Shown here piece by piece: positions 1-9,759 of a stretch of 64,000 nucleotides of DNA. Under the pieces are notes generated by a model. It saw only the letters and a list, made by a program, of their open reading frames with translations, did no database searches and was not told the DNA's origin. The DNA lies in the NCBI GenBank assembly GCA_011056555.1, contig DSEQ01000035.1:62001-126000 (forward strand), read 5' to 3'. The stretch comes from Candidatus Zixiibacteriota bacterium (GTDB lineage Bacteria > Zixibacteria > MSB-5A5 > JAABVY01). Position 1 is the stretch's first letter. Each line of letters opens with the position of its first letter. Made by a program: the position numbers and the translations under genes.

Positions 1-1206
<1,206 letters not shown>

Positions 1207-1264
1207 TCAAATCTATATGCAAAGTACCCACAAATGGGTTGCGTTTATTCAATTTAAAACCGTG

Positions 1265-2140
1265 CTACTTGTTAAGCGCTTCGGCACCGGATACGATTTC
1301 CAGCAATTCACTTGTAATACTGGCCTGCCGGGCCTTGTTACGCTGCAGGGTCAGCTGCTCAATCATCTCTCCCGCATTCTTGGTGGCCGAACCCATGGCC
1401 AGCATACGCGTGCCGTGCTCGGATGCTATCGCATCGGCAACCGCCATCTGCACCAGTACCAGCGCATAGCTGGGAAGCAGCTGCTTGAATATTGTCTCCG
1501 GATCGGGCTCGAAGATATATTCCTTTGCCGCAGCATACTCCTCTTTTTCAACAGCCTCCTCGAACTCAGCCCTGATCGGCAAAAACTGCGTCTCAGTTAT
1601 CCGGAATGAGGCCATCGATAAAAAGGCAGTATAGATAAAGACGATACGATCAACATCGCCGGAGATAAACATCTCCGAGAGATCATTGGTAATCTGCCGG
1701 ACTTTGCCGATATCGAATTTTCCATCGAAATCCCTGTAACTGCCCAGTATCTTGTAATCACGGCGCTTGTAAAAATTAATCGCCTTCTTGCCGATCAGGA
1801 TTAGGCCGACATCCAGGTCGGGATGATCGGCAACCCACAGATTGGTGCGCCTGAAGATATTGCTGTTATATGATCCGCACAGGCCCCTGTCGGATGAAAT
1901 AACAACCAGCGCAACCTTATTCCCTTCCCGCTGCTCGAAATAGGGATGCTCCACGGCCCCGGAAGCTTCGGATAGATGGGCCAGCATCTCCTGCATCTTT
2001 CTGGCATAGGGACGGAACGATTCGATCTGCTGCTGGGCTTTCCTGAGTCTGGCGGCAGCAACCATCTCCATAGTCTTGGTTATCTGCTTGGTCGATTCAA
2101 CAGCACGGATTCGTTTTCTGATATCTCTCAGTGAAAGCAT
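1265..2140 (-). CDS. atpG: F1 ATP synthase gamma subunit
   Basis: Central rotary shaft linking the c-ring to the alpha3beta3 head. The 291-residue length is normal for the family. The N-terminal coiled coil starts MLSLRDIRKRIRAVES and is followed by KQITKTMEMVAAARLRKAQ, the strongly conserved gamma signature. The C-terminal coiled coil contains ASEHGTRMLAMGSATKNAGEM and ends with NKARQASITSELLEIVSGA, where the conserved family signature lies. The gene sits 3 bp after atpA and before atpD, the canonical order. I see no cysteine-pair redox insertion of the chloroplast type. Function and start are secure. Confidence 0.98.
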   Translation of the reverse strand: MLSLRDIRKRIRAVESTKQITKTMEMVAAARLRKAQQQIESFRPYARKMQEMLAHLSEASGAVEHPYFEQREGNKVALVVISSDRGLCGSYNSNIFRRTNLWVADHPDLDVGLILIGKKAINFYKRRDYKILGSYRDFDGKFDIGKVRQITNDLSEMFISGDVDRIVFIYTAFLSMASFRITETQFLPIRAEFEEAVEKEEYAAAKEYIFEPDPETIFKQLLPSYALVLVQMAVADAIASEHGTRMLAMGSATKNAGEMIEQLTLQRNKARQASITSELLEIVSGAEALNK

Positions 2141-2143
2141 TAA

Positions 2144-3673
2144 TTATCCCTTTGATAATCCCTTCTCGGCCATGAATTTCTCTTTGAAGGCCTCGGTACC
2201 GGCCCGCAGTTGTTTCTCATTCTCCTCGGAGATTATCTTATCCTGAGCAATCTTATGGCCCACATCAGGATAATCAGATTCCATAAACTTAAGATATTCC
2301 TGTTCGAAATTGGAAACCAAATCGGTGGGGACATCATCCATGTAGCCTTGACCGCCGGCCCAGATGATCATAACCTGCTGCTCCATCGGCATAGGCACAT
2401 ACTGCCCCTGCTTCAAAATTTCAACCATCTTTTCACCACGCGTCAGTTGCCTCAAAGTGGCCTTATCCAGATCAGATCCAAATTGTGCAAAAGCGGCCAG
2501 CTCACGATACTGAGCCAGGTCCAGACGCAGCCTTCCCGCGACCTTCTTCATGGCCTTGGTCTGAGCGTTGCCGCCCACACGCGAGACTGAAATACCCACG
2601 TTGATGGCGGGACGAATACCCGAATAGAACAGCTCTCCCTCTAAGAAAATCTGGCCGTCTGTAATCGAAATAACATTGGTCGGAATATAGGCCGACACGT
2701 CCCCTGCCTGGGTCTCAATAACCGGCAGGGCGGTAAGCGATCCGCCGCCCAGTTCATCATTTAATTTGGCGGCACGTTCCAGAAGACGCGAATGCAGATA
2801 GAACACGTCACCCGGATAAGCCTCACGTCCCGGAGGACGCCTCAAAAGCAGTGAGAGCTGACGATAAGCATTGGCATGCTTGGACAAATCGTCGTAAACC
2901 ACCAGAGCATGACGCTGGGTCTGCATGAACTCCTCGCCCATAGCGCATCCGGAATAGGGGGCCAGATACTGCAATGGTGCAGGATCGGTGGCGGGCGCGG
3001 AAATTACGGTTGTATATTCCATGGCCCCGTGCCTTTCCAGAATATCCACAATCTGCGCAACAGTCGAGGACTTTTGACCGATCGCCACATAGATACAGTA
3101 AATATCGGAATTTTTCTGATTGATAATCGTATCGATGGCAACGGCGGTCTTGCCTGTCTGGCGGTCGCCGATGATCAGCTCACGCTGCCCTCTTCCGATC
3201 GGAATCATCGAGTCAATTGCCTTCAGGCCTGTCTGTACCGGCTCTTTCACCGGCTGCCTCTGAACCACGTTGGGGGGAACAACTTCTGTCGGACGATACT
3301 TATCGGTTACGATCGGACCCTTGCCGTCGATCGGCTGACCGAGAGCGTTGACAACGCGCCCCACCAGGGCGTCTCCCACCGGGACTGATGCGATTCTGCC
3401 GGTACGCTTGACTGTATCGCCTTCTTTTATATTCGTATCGGAACCGAAGATAGCGACACCGACATTATCCTCCTCAAGGTTCAGGATCAGTCCCATAATA
3501 TCGCCGGGGAACATAACAAGCTCCGACATCATAGCGTCCTCAAGGCCCCAAACACGAGCGATCCCGTCACCAATCTGGAGGATCGTACCCACCGACTCCA
3601 TCTTGAGAGTGGTTTCGTATTTGGAGATCTCCTGCCTGATTATGGAGCTTACTTCTTCTGGTTTTAATCCCAT
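2144..3673 (-). CDS. atpA: F1 ATP synthase alpha subunit
   Basis: Non-catalytic nucleotide-binding subunit of the F1 head. It has 509 residues, the usual size. The P-loop GDRQTGKT is near residues 169-176, and the alpha signature [14 protein letters not shown] is present in the C-terminal third. Two positions that vary from E. coli are conservative. The start ATG at 3673 is preceded by a GGAG Shine-Dalgarno in CGGAGATTAATATG. It lies between atpH (66 bp upstream) and atpG (3 bp downstream), in the standard operon order. Cytoplasmic face of the membrane-bound complex. No frameshift or truncation. Confidence 0.98.
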   Translation of the reverse strand: MGLKPEEVSSIIRQEISKYETTLKMESVGTILQIGDGIARVWGLEDAMMSELVMFPGDIMGLILNLEEDNVGVAIFGSDTNIKEGDTVKRTGRIASVPVGDALVGRVVNALGQPIDGKGPIVTDKYRPTEVVPPNVVQRQPVKEPVQTGLKAIDSMIPIGRGQRELIIGDRQTGKTAVAIDTIINQKNSDIYCIYVAIGQKSSTVAQIVDILERHGAMEYTTVISAPATDPAPLQYLAPYSGCAMGEEFMQTQRHALVVYDDLSKHANAYRQLSLLLRRPPGREAYPGDVFYLHSRLLERAAKLNDELGGGSLTALPVIETQAGDVSAYIPTNVISITDGQIFLEGELFYSGIRPAINVGISVSRVGGNAQTKAMKKVAGRLRLDLAQYRELAAFAQFGSDLDKATLRQLTRGEKMVEILKQGQYVPMPMEQQVMIIWAGGQGYMDDVPTDLVSNFEQEYLKFMESDYPDVGHKIAQDKIISEENEKQLRAGTEAFKEKFMAEKGLSKG

Positions 3674-3738
3674 ATTAATCTCCGTCTATATCAAGAAAAT
3701 CGTTTTCAAAAAATCTTTATATCAAAACGCCGATAATA

Positions 3739-4287
3739 TCAATGCACTTTCACGTCCAGCAGCCTGTCGCGCAGGATCTGAAGATCATGCCGAATCGATT
3801 TGTCGATAATCTGGCTTCCGAGGTATACGATCATCCCGCCCAGAATCTGGGGCCTGACAAATTTGCTCATTAGAATCTTTTTCCCGGTCTTTTGCTCCAG
3901 TTTCTTCTGCAAAGCCCTGGTCTCTTCCTCGGTCAGTTCGATTGCTGTTTCGACACGGGTTTTCAGGAAGCCCTGGCTCTCCAGGACCAGATCATTGAAA
4001 GCCTCAGCGATTTCGATCATGTACTTGCTCCTGCGCTTTTCAATGATAAAATCGATAAATCTTTTCACCGGCGGAGACACACGATCAGCAAAGACGGCCT
4101 TTATAACCTCTTCCTTATCCTGATCCCTTATCTGGGGAGCAGTCAGAAAATTCAAAAGCGTTTTGTCCTGCTTGCACACTTCGGCGATAGAGCGCATCTC
4201 TTCCGCGATCGTATCGATCATATTCTTTTCCAGCGCCAGCTCAAAAAGGCCGACAGCATACCTCTTGGCAACCTCTGAGGAAATCAC
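3739..4287 (-). CDS. atpH: F1 ATP synthase delta subunit
   Basis: Delta (OSCP-type) subunit, which clamps the top of F1 to the peripheral stalk b dimer. It has 182 residues, the family norm. The all-alpha N-terminal domain begins MISSEVAKRYAVGLFELA. The C-terminal part has the conserved family end DPQILGGMIVYLGSQIIDKSI-like (here RPQILGGMIVYLGSQ), preceding RHDLQILRDRLL. The first base of its ATG is the last base of the atpF stop region: the two genes meet at 4287, a sign of translational coupling. It precedes atpA by 66 bp. Nothing odd. Confidence 0.96.
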   Translation of the reverse strand: MISSEVAKRYAVGLFELALEKNMIDTIAEEMRSIAEVCKQDKTLLNFLTAPQIRDQDKEEVIKAVFADRVSPPVKRFIDFIIEKRRSKYMIEIAEAFNDLVLESQGFLKTRVETAIELTEEETRALQKKLEQKTGKKILMSKFVRPQILGGMIVYLGSQIIDKSIRHDLQILRDRLLDVKVH

Positions 4288-4775
4288 TATGCTTTCTCCA
4301 CATCATCAATGAAATTTGTGATCAACTGGCGATGTTTCTGGTCGTCGAGCCGCTCCAGGATCAGTTTTTCGGTTGCACCGATGGTCATGCTGACCAGGTC
4401 CTCCTTCAACTGGACCTTGGCCTTCTCCACATCGCGCTGCAGCTCCGATTTGGCCTTTTCAATCAGTTCCCGTGATTCCTTTCGGGCGGAATCCTTGATT
4501 TCGGTCGCAACTTGCTGGCCCTCTTTCACCGCCTCCTGAATCTTCCTGCGCGCCTCGGCATCGATCTCCTTCAGCTTCTCTTCGTATTCAGAGAGAAGCT
4601 GCTCGGATTTTTTACGGTCCTCGGCGGCCTCGTCAAAATCCGACTGGATTTTTTGGCGCCTTTCCTCAAGAATATTTATGATGGGCTGCCAGGCAAATTT
4701 CTTCAGAATCCAGAGTGCAATCAGAAAACCGACGGCATGCGTCAAGAGCATTTGCCATTTGCCGATATCCTCCAC
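4287..4775 (-). CDS. atpF: F0 ATP synthase subunit b
   Basis: Peripheral-stalk subunit. One N-terminal membrane helix (about residues 8-26, LLTHAVGFLIALWILKKF) is followed by a long, charged, coiled-coil helix rich in Glu, Lys and Arg (residues 35-150). The 162-residue length is normal for b. Only one b-type gene is present in the operon, so the stalk is probably a b homodimer and not a b/b-prime heterodimer. The gene lies 70 bp after atpE and overlaps atpH at the stop/start. Start ATG at 4775 follows AAAGGAGTTACTG, a good ribosome binding site. Confidence 0.96.
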   Translation of the reverse strand: MEDIGKWQMLLTHAVGFLIALWILKKFAWQPIINILEERRQKIQSDFDEAAEDRKKSEQLLSEYEEKLKEIDAEARRKIQEAVKEGQQVATEIKDSARKESRELIEKAKSELQRDVEKAKVQLKEDLVSMTIGATEKLILERLDDQKHRQLITNFIDDVEKA

Positions 4776-4845
4776 AGTAACTCCTTTGCAAAGAATTTAC
4801 AGATGGGATGAAGCGTATGGCTCCATCCCATGCAGTAAACTTTTC

Positions 4846-5085
4846 TTAGTGCGCACCAATTTTACCAGACAGAATAAAGAAGCCGACCAGCGAATAAATC
4901 GTCAGAGCTTCGATGAGGGCGGCACCGATAATCATACCGACCTGAATCTTGCCCGCGGCTTCGGGCTGACGACCCATGGCTTCCATTGCTGATCCAACGG
5001 CGCGTCCCAAACCGAGACCCGAACCGATAGCAGCCAGGGCCAGGCCGATTGGCAACGAAAACGATAAAGCAGTCGAGAAATCCAT
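4846..5085 (-). CDS. atpE: F0 ATP synthase subunit c, proton-type
   Basis: Rotor-ring subunit with two membrane helices joined by the conserved polar loop GRQPEAAG (residues 38-45). The ion-binding carboxylate is Glu59 in helix 2. Sodium-type rings carry a Gln in helix 1 and Ser/Thr right after the Glu; here the matching positions are Leu26 and Ala60, so the sodium ligand set is missing although a Tyr (64) is kept. I infer a proton-driven enzyme. At 79 residues it has normal length and no duplicated hairpin. ATG at 5085 follows AGGAGG. It sits between atpB and atpF. Confidence 0.97.
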   Translation of the reverse strand: MDFSTALSFSLPIGLALAAIGSGLGLGRAVGSAMEAMGRQPEAAGKIQVGMIIGAALIEALTIYSLVGFFILSGKIGAH

Positions 5086-5112
5086 CTATCCTCCTACGGT
5101 GTTGTTTGAATG

Positions 5113-5919
5113 TTAATGTTCTTCATGTTCCTCATGCGGCAGCATCATCGAAAAATATACCGCCGCTAAAAGCGTAAATACCAACGCCTGTATAGTCGAT
5201 GTTAATAATGCCAGGAAGTAAAAAGGCAGCTGCAACGGCAGCCCCACCGGGGAGCCGATAAAGGCCAGAACCATCACTCCCAGACCTGTGAAAGCCGCCA
5301 GAAGCACGTCTTCACCGGTGATATTTCCAAAAAGTCGCAGGGAGAGCGAAAGCGGTTTAGCCAGCTCACCTATTATATGAATCGGTAAATTAAGAGGTAC
5401 CAGCGCCCACGTAATGGCGCTCCGGGGCTCGCCCGCAAGGTGGTCAAGATACCTGAGGAACCCCATACGGCGCATGCCCGTGTACTGCACATACAGAAAA
5501 ACTATGATCGCCAGGGGAGCGGTGGTAGCCCAGTTTGCTGTTGGAGACTTGCCGAAGGGAATCAGCCCGAACCAGTTCATCAGGAGAATATACATGAACA
5601 GAGTACCCAGAAACGGGGTATAGTGCCTGCCCCATCTGTCTCCCAGAATCGAAATAAAGAAACTCTGGAATCCCTCCACAATCATCTCCAGCAGATTCTG
5701 CAATTTCCCAGGATGCAATGATCTTTTGGCATAGACCCTCATGGATACAGCGCACATGAAAATCAGAACCAGAAAACCAAAAATCACATCCTTGTATTCA
5801 AACAGGAAATTGACAAACGGCCCTGTCAGGTAGATGTGCAGAAATTCAATGAAATGCGGAAGCTCCGGGGTTCCTCCCTCGTGAGCGGTAACCAGATTTG
5901 TTATACCAGGAATTATCAT
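5113..5919 (-). CDS. atpB: F0 ATP synthase subunit a
   Basis: Stator channel subunit that feeds protons to and from the c-ring. It has 268 residues with about six membrane helices. The essential arginine is Arg195 in SLSLRLFGNITGED, the signature of the family. The preceding stretch HIIGELAKPL is also typical. The C-terminus ends in a charged His/Glu run (MMLPHEEHEEH). It starts 3 bp inside the end of the ATP_synt_I-like gene (overlap 5916-5919), which suggests coupled translation, and precedes atpE by 27 bp. Confidence 0.97.
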   Translation of the reverse strand: MIIPGITNLVTAHEGGTPELPHFIEFLHIYLTGPFVNFLFEYKDVIFGFLVLIFMCAVSMRVYAKRSLHPGKLQNLLEMIVEGFQSFFISILGDRWGRHYTPFLGTLFMYILLMNWFGLIPFGKSPTANWATTAPLAIIVFLYVQYTGMRRMGFLRYLDHLAGEPRSAITWALVPLNLPIHIIGELAKPLSLSLRLFGNITGEDVLLAAFTGLGVMVLAFIGSPVGLPLQLPFYFLALLTSTIQALVFTLLAAVYFSMMLPHEEHEEH

Positions 5920-6332
5920 CCCTCAACCCGTTTTTCATTTAAGTTAAAATTTTTGAAGCCGCCTTCCATAACAAGCAGACCCAGGGCCTTAAAAACAACC
6001 ACCACAAATATCAGGCTGAATCCGGCCACAAAGGAAACCACCGGGAACCATCCCAGCCACAGGACCAGAAAACCCGCTCCATACAAAATTGGAAATTTAA
6101 TCAATGCGAGCAGCGCCAGTTTGCCGGCATTTCTATCGCCGGTAGTGAGGTAGTTTACTATAAACTCTCTTATAAACCAGAGGTTGGCACATCCCCATAA
6201 TACGCCTGTGAAAATGCCCAGGCTGTAGGTCCAGTCAAAATAATAGCTTCCGAATATGAATACCAGTGCCCCGAGAAGAAGCGTTGTTTTGATGACTCTA
6301 TTTATAAAATCAAGGCCCATAGATGCATTCAA
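5916..6332 (-). CDS. atpI: ATP synthase I-like small membrane protein (atpI family)
   Basis: A 138-residue protein with four predicted membrane helices, in the position where many bacteria encode AtpI. AtpI proteins are thought to help assemble the c-ring or to supply magnesium; the exact role in this organism is inferred from position. Helices lie near residues 14-32, 35-52, 67-87 and 95-118, and the N-terminus is short and charged. The gene overlaps atpZ by 4 bp upstream and atpB by 4 bp downstream, so all three are probably translated as a coupled unit. Sequence identity to named AtpI proteins cannot be judged here; fold and place agree with the ATP_synt_I family. Confidence 0.75.
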   Translation of the reverse strand: MNASMGLDFINRVIKTTLLLGALVFIFGSYYFDWTYSLGIFTGVLWGCANLWFIREFIVNYLTTGDRNAGKLALLALIKFPILYGAGFLVLWLGWFPVVSFVAGFSLIFVVVVFKALGLLVMEGGFKNFNLNEKRVEG

Positions 6333-6568
6333 ACTTTTTCTGAAACTCTCTTAACGAGGCTGTAAACTTCCTTTCCTGCAGCGATAAAACCAAAAACTAT
6401 AAAGAGATACATTAAATAAGGTTCTGTTCCTAACCACTCATCCAGATATTTTCCGATAAACCATCCGACGATCGGCCCGACCGCAAGCAGAAACGGTATT
6501 GCGACCAGCATCGAAAGCTGCCCATAAAGGGAGACTTTATCTTCTTTTTTCTCTGGCACCACATCCAA
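6329..6568 (-). CDS. atpZ: AtpZ-like F0F1 ATPase accessory protein
   Basis: First gene of the operon: 79 residues, two membrane helices forming a hairpin (about 18-37 and 49-67), with the motif GPIVGWFIGKYLDEWLGT typical of the AtpZ/AtpI (putative magnesium or calcium transporter) family. The only in-frame start near the beginning is TTG at 6568, or GTG codons at 6562 and 6559; there is no convincing Shine-Dalgarno. The predicted transcription start is only about 7 nt upstream, so translation may begin on a very short leader. It overlaps the next gene by 4 bp. Confidence 0.8.
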   Translation of the reverse strand: MDVVPEKKEDKVSLYGQLSMLVAIPFLLAVGPIVGWFIGKYLDEWLGTEPYLMYLFIVFGFIAAGKEVYSLVKRVSEKV

Positions 6569-6581
6569 AAATTAAATTGCT

Positions 6582-6609
6582 AATATATACTTAGCCGGAA
6601 TACTGTCAA
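6582..6609 (-). promoter_or_regulatory. Promoter of the atp operon
   Basis: On the minus strand TTGACA (6604-6609) and TATATT (6582-6587) are separated by 16 bp, near-perfect sigma-70 elements directly upstream of atpZ. The expected start point is near 6575. Nothing else in the 170 bp gap offers a better match. Confidence 0.75.
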
Positions 6610-6672
6610 GTCTTTTTTGTTATATTTTTCACAAATAACCCCAAATAAGACCACAAGTTAGAGCAATAAATA

Positions 6673-6696
6673 AATTTTGTAGCAATCTACAAAATT
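6673..6696. repeat. Perfect 10-bp inverted repeat between the kinase gene and the atp promoter
   Basis: AATTTTGTAG, four bases, then CTACAAAATT. It lies about 45 bp past the histidine kinase stop and about 64 bp upstream of the atp -35 box. As RNA it would form an AT-rich hairpin followed by a weak U tract, so it may end the kinase transcript. As DNA it could be an operator. I cannot choose between the two. Confidence 0.5.
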
Positions 6697-6741
6697 CGGA
6701 GAATAAATGACATGCGGGAAAGAAATTTACTGGAGCGGTGA

Positions 6742-8484
6742 TTATTCGGAGGCTCCGGTCCGGAGGGGCTCTTGCTCAATATCATGTTCACTTTCTTCGG
6801 GACGTATCATTCCTTTGAAGTACTTGATAAGCGTGAATTTAAAGATTGTGCCGCCATGCGGAGAGGTCTCCACCCAGATTCTGCCGCCCATATTGTCCAC
6901 CAGCCTGCGGACTATGGCAAGGCCTAAGCCGGTGCCCTCTTTTTTGGTTGAGAAAAACGGACTGAAAATCCTGTCCTTGACTTCGCGGGTCATGCCTCCG
7001 CCATCGTCAATTACCGACAGAATCACCTGATCTGTATAGATCGGGGAATTACCCTCGATTTTTATTTTCACGCTGCCTTTGTCGCTTTCGATCGCTTCCA
7101 GGGCGTTCACCACCAGGTTGAACAGAACCTGCCTGATCTGTTCGTCATCGCCGGAAACATAAATAGTGGTATCATCGGATTCGCTTCTGAGTTTGATTTT
7201 TTCCCTGTATGATGTATGGTTGCGGGCGATCTCGATTACATCGCTCACGAGCCGGTTGATTTCCACCTTGCCGAAATTGGGCGTTTTGACACGGGCATAT
7301 ACCAGAAAATCGGTCAGGATATTGCTCAGGCGGCTGGATTCTTTGACGATCAAATCCATCAACCTCTGGTTCTCCCCTTCCGGGTTCAGCTCCTGTTTCA
7401 GGATCTCCACCGATCCCGATATCGACGCCAGGGGATTTCGGATCTCATGCGCGATGGAGGCGGAAAGCTCGCCTACTGCGGCCAAACGGTCGGCATGGCG
7501 CATCTTCTCCTCCATCTTCTTGGCGTCGGTAAGATTCTGGAAAATTCCTATGACCCCGCGTACCCCGCGCACCTCATCCTCGAGTACCGAGGTTGAGATT
7601 CCGATCGGGATTTCCTCCCCCTCATTGTCGCATATGGTGATCTCACAGCGGCTTTCAAGCTGGGATGATTTCAATACAGACAATATCTTTTCGGAAAACT
7701 GGGGCATTCTATCGGCGAAGACTTCCAGACAATTCTTACCCTTTATCTTGTTTTCCTTCAACCCGGTGATCCTCTCCGCGGCCTCGTTAAAATAAATAAT
7801 GCGCCCAAAATGATCGATTGTAATCAAGCCGGAATGAAGATGCTTCAGGATCTCATCTGTCTCCAGTTGCACCCTGGCCAGCGATTCCGAGGCCCGACGC
7901 AGTTCCCGTTCCTTGCTCCTTATTTTCTGGGAGAGATAGCCGGAGACAAAAGCGACAAGATAGAAAACGCAGATGTACAGAAACAGGGTGTAAAAAAGTT
8001 CATCGTTGGAACTGTATATCTTCTTGATAAATTCGAGGTCCAGAGTTCTCGGTAGCTCCGCCTCTGAACCGGTCAATACCACCAATCCATAAGTAAGCGA
8101 GGCCATGGTGGCGGTGAGCAGTGTGCCGATTAGCTGGTAGCTCATGGCCGCTGAGACAATCGTCATCAGGAACAGGGCGGTGAAGGGGCTGGTGATATTC
8201 CCGGTGGCCTTTATGATCGAAGCCTCCACTATGACTTCGGAAATGATCTGCAGAAATACCAGGAACTGTGTCAGGCGGGGCATCCTGGAGGGCAGTTTCA
8301 GCGCCAGGGAAAGCAAAAAGACCAATGTCAGGATGCTGTAGATAAAAAAAGGTGTGGATATAGCCGCCTGGCGCTGCTGGGTCAGAAGAACTACGCCTAC
8401 AACTATTAAAAATATGGCCAGGCGCAGCGGCAGAAACCAGCCGCTCTTCAATTCCTGACCATAAGATGTTTTCCTGCTTTCCAT
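6742..8484 (-). CDS. PilS/NtrB-like membrane sensor histidine kinase
   Basis: A 580-residue kinase. Residues about 15-190 form roughly six membrane helices with little periplasmic sequence, as in PilS, followed by a PAS domain (about 205-320, with GLITIDHFGRIIYFNEAA), a HisKA dimerisation helix with phospho-acceptor His346 in SIAHEIRNPLASI, and a HATPase domain with N box NLVVNALEA (about 457-465), the G1 box DDGGGM and G2 box GTGLGLAIV. The layout and its place 50 bp downstream of pilC suggest control of pilus genes or motors, as PilS does. No response regulator or sigma-54 activator gene lies next to it in this window, so its partner is unknown. Confidence 0.85.
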   Translation of the reverse strand: MESRKTSYGQELKSGWFLPLRLAIFLIVVGVVLLTQQRQAAISTPFFIYSILTLVFLLSLALKLPSRMPRLTQFLVFLQIISEVIVEASIIKATGNITSPFTALFLMTIVSAAMSYQLIGTLLTATMASLTYGLVVLTGSEAELPRTLDLEFIKKIYSSNDELFYTLFLYICVFYLVAFVSGYLSQKIRSKERELRRASESLARVQLETDEILKHLHSGLITIDHFGRIIYFNEAAERITGLKENKIKGKNCLEVFADRMPQFSEKILSVLKSSQLESRCEITICDNEGEEIPIGISTSVLEDEVRGVRGVIGIFQNLTDAKKMEEKMRHADRLAAVGELSASIAHEIRNPLASISGSVEILKQELNPEGENQRLMDLIVKESSRLSNILTDFLVYARVKTPNFGKVEINRLVSDVIEIARNHTSYREKIKLRSESDDTTIYVSGDDEQIRQVLFNLVVNALEAIESDKGSVKIKIEGNSPIYTDQVILSVIDDGGGMTREVKDRIFSPFFSTKKEGTGLGLAIVRRLVDNMGGRIWVETSPHGGTIFKFTLIKYFKGMIRPEESEHDIEQEPLRTGASE

Positions 8485-8494
8485 GACAACAAAT

Positions 8495-8523
8495 ATGGGC
8501 GTCCCCTTGCAGGAACGCCCATC
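8495..8523 (-). terminator. Hairpin between pilC and the histidine kinase gene
   Basis: A GC-rich stem (ATGGGCGT paired with ACGCCCAT) lies in the 50 bp gap just before the kinase start. It lacks a proper U run, so it may attenuate transcription or stabilise RNA ends more than terminate. Confidence 0.4.
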
Positions 8524-8534
8524 AACATTCTCAA

Positions 8535-9734
8535 TTATTTGATCTGGCCGATGATGTCGAACATCGGCAGATACATGGCAATCATAATACCGCCGATAAC
8601 GACACCGATGAAGACGATAACTATCGGCTCGATCAGGGATGTCAGGGCGGCAACAGCAGCATCTACTTCTTCATCGTAGAAGTCTGCTATCTTCGCCAGC
8701 ATATCATCCAGCCCGCCGGTTTTCTCACCCACAGAAATCATCTGGACCACCATTGGGGGAAACACTCCCGACTCCTTCAGCGGCTGGGTGATGGTTTCAC
8801 CTTCGGCGATCGAGAGCATTGATCTCCTGACCGCGTTCTGGATTACCATATTACCCGCTGTCTTGGCCGTGATTTCCAGGGCTTCCAGAATCGATACGCC
8901 GGAAGACAGAAGCGTGCCGAGTGTGCGCGTGAACCTGGCCACCGCTGTTTTGCGGATCAGGTTTCCGAAGCCAGGCAGCTTCAGTTTAAGTGTGTCCCAG
9001 TACAGCCGCGCCGATCTGTTTCGCAGCGCAATCCTGAAGCCCACAACGAAGGCGACGGCTCCCCCGATCATAATGAGGAAATAGTCGTTCACGAAATTCG
9101 AAACGCCCATCACAATCCTTGTCGGCTCGGGCAGCGTCCCGCCCAGATCCGTGAACATCTTGGCAAATGTCGGCACCACAAACTTCAACATTGCGAGGGT
9201 AACGCCTATGGCCACGATTACGACCACTATCGGGTACACCAGCGCGCCTTTGACCTTGCGTGCCAGGGCATCGGCCTTTTCACGGTAGTTTGCCAGACGA
9301 ACGAGGATAACGTCCAGAGCGCCGCCTGTCTCACCGGCCTCCACCATGTTGACAAACAGGTCGTCAAAAATCTTCTTGTGTCTGCCCAGGGCTTCGGAAA
9401 GCGTCGTACCGGACTGCACCGATTCTTTAATATCCGCAACAACTCTGCGGAATTCTGCCGATTCCATCTGCTGGGAGAGAATATCGAGACACTGCACCAT
9501 AGGAAGTCCGGCACCAATCATGGTGGCGAACTGCCGGGTAAACCGTGAGATTTCGATCTTCTTGATTCCAGTACCGATCTTGAGATTTATATTGGTCGGT
9601 TTGCGTGAAATCGAGCTGGCGAAAATCTTATTCTGCCTCAGGATCTTTTCCATCTCAGCTTTGTTCTTGGCCTTGTAAGTTCCGCTTACCTGGCCTCCTG
9701 AAGCCGATTTCCCCTTGTATTCAAAAGTTGGCAA
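8535..9734 (-). CDS. pilC: Type IV pilus inner membrane platform protein PilC
   Basis: A 399-residue GspF/PilC family protein. This is the membrane platform on which PilB and PilT act to add or remove pilin. Two T2SSF domains are visible (about 68-190 and 270-390), each with the typical G.PL.......G.FP....... pattern, here SGVFPPMVVQMISVGEKTG in the second copy. Three membrane helices are expected, near 168-190, 220-245 and 370-395. The start is TTG at 9734, chosen because AAGGAGGTAACC sits immediately before it and MPTFEYKGKSASG is the conserved family beginning. It follows pilT by 25 bp. Confidence 0.95.
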   Translation of the reverse strand: MPTFEYKGKSASGGQVSGTYKAKNKAEMEKILRQNKIFASSISRKPTNINLKIGTGIKKIEISRFTRQFATMIGAGLPMVQCLDILSQQMESAEFRRVVADIKESVQSGTTLSEALGRHKKIFDDLFVNMVEAGETGGALDVILVRLANYREKADALARKVKGALVYPIVVVIVAIGVTLAMLKFVVPTFAKMFTDLGGTLPEPTRIVMGVSNFVNDYFLIMIGGAVAFVVGFRIALRNRSARLYWDTLKLKLPGFGNLIRKTAVARFTRTLGTLLSSGVSILEALEITAKTAGNMVIQNAVRRSMLSIAEGETITQPLKESGVFPPMVVQMISVGEKTGGLDDMLAKIADFYDEEVDAAVAALTSLIEPIVIVFIGVVIGGIMIAMYLPMFDIIGQIK

Positions 9735-9759
9735 GGTTACCTCCTTGCTTTATTATTCT

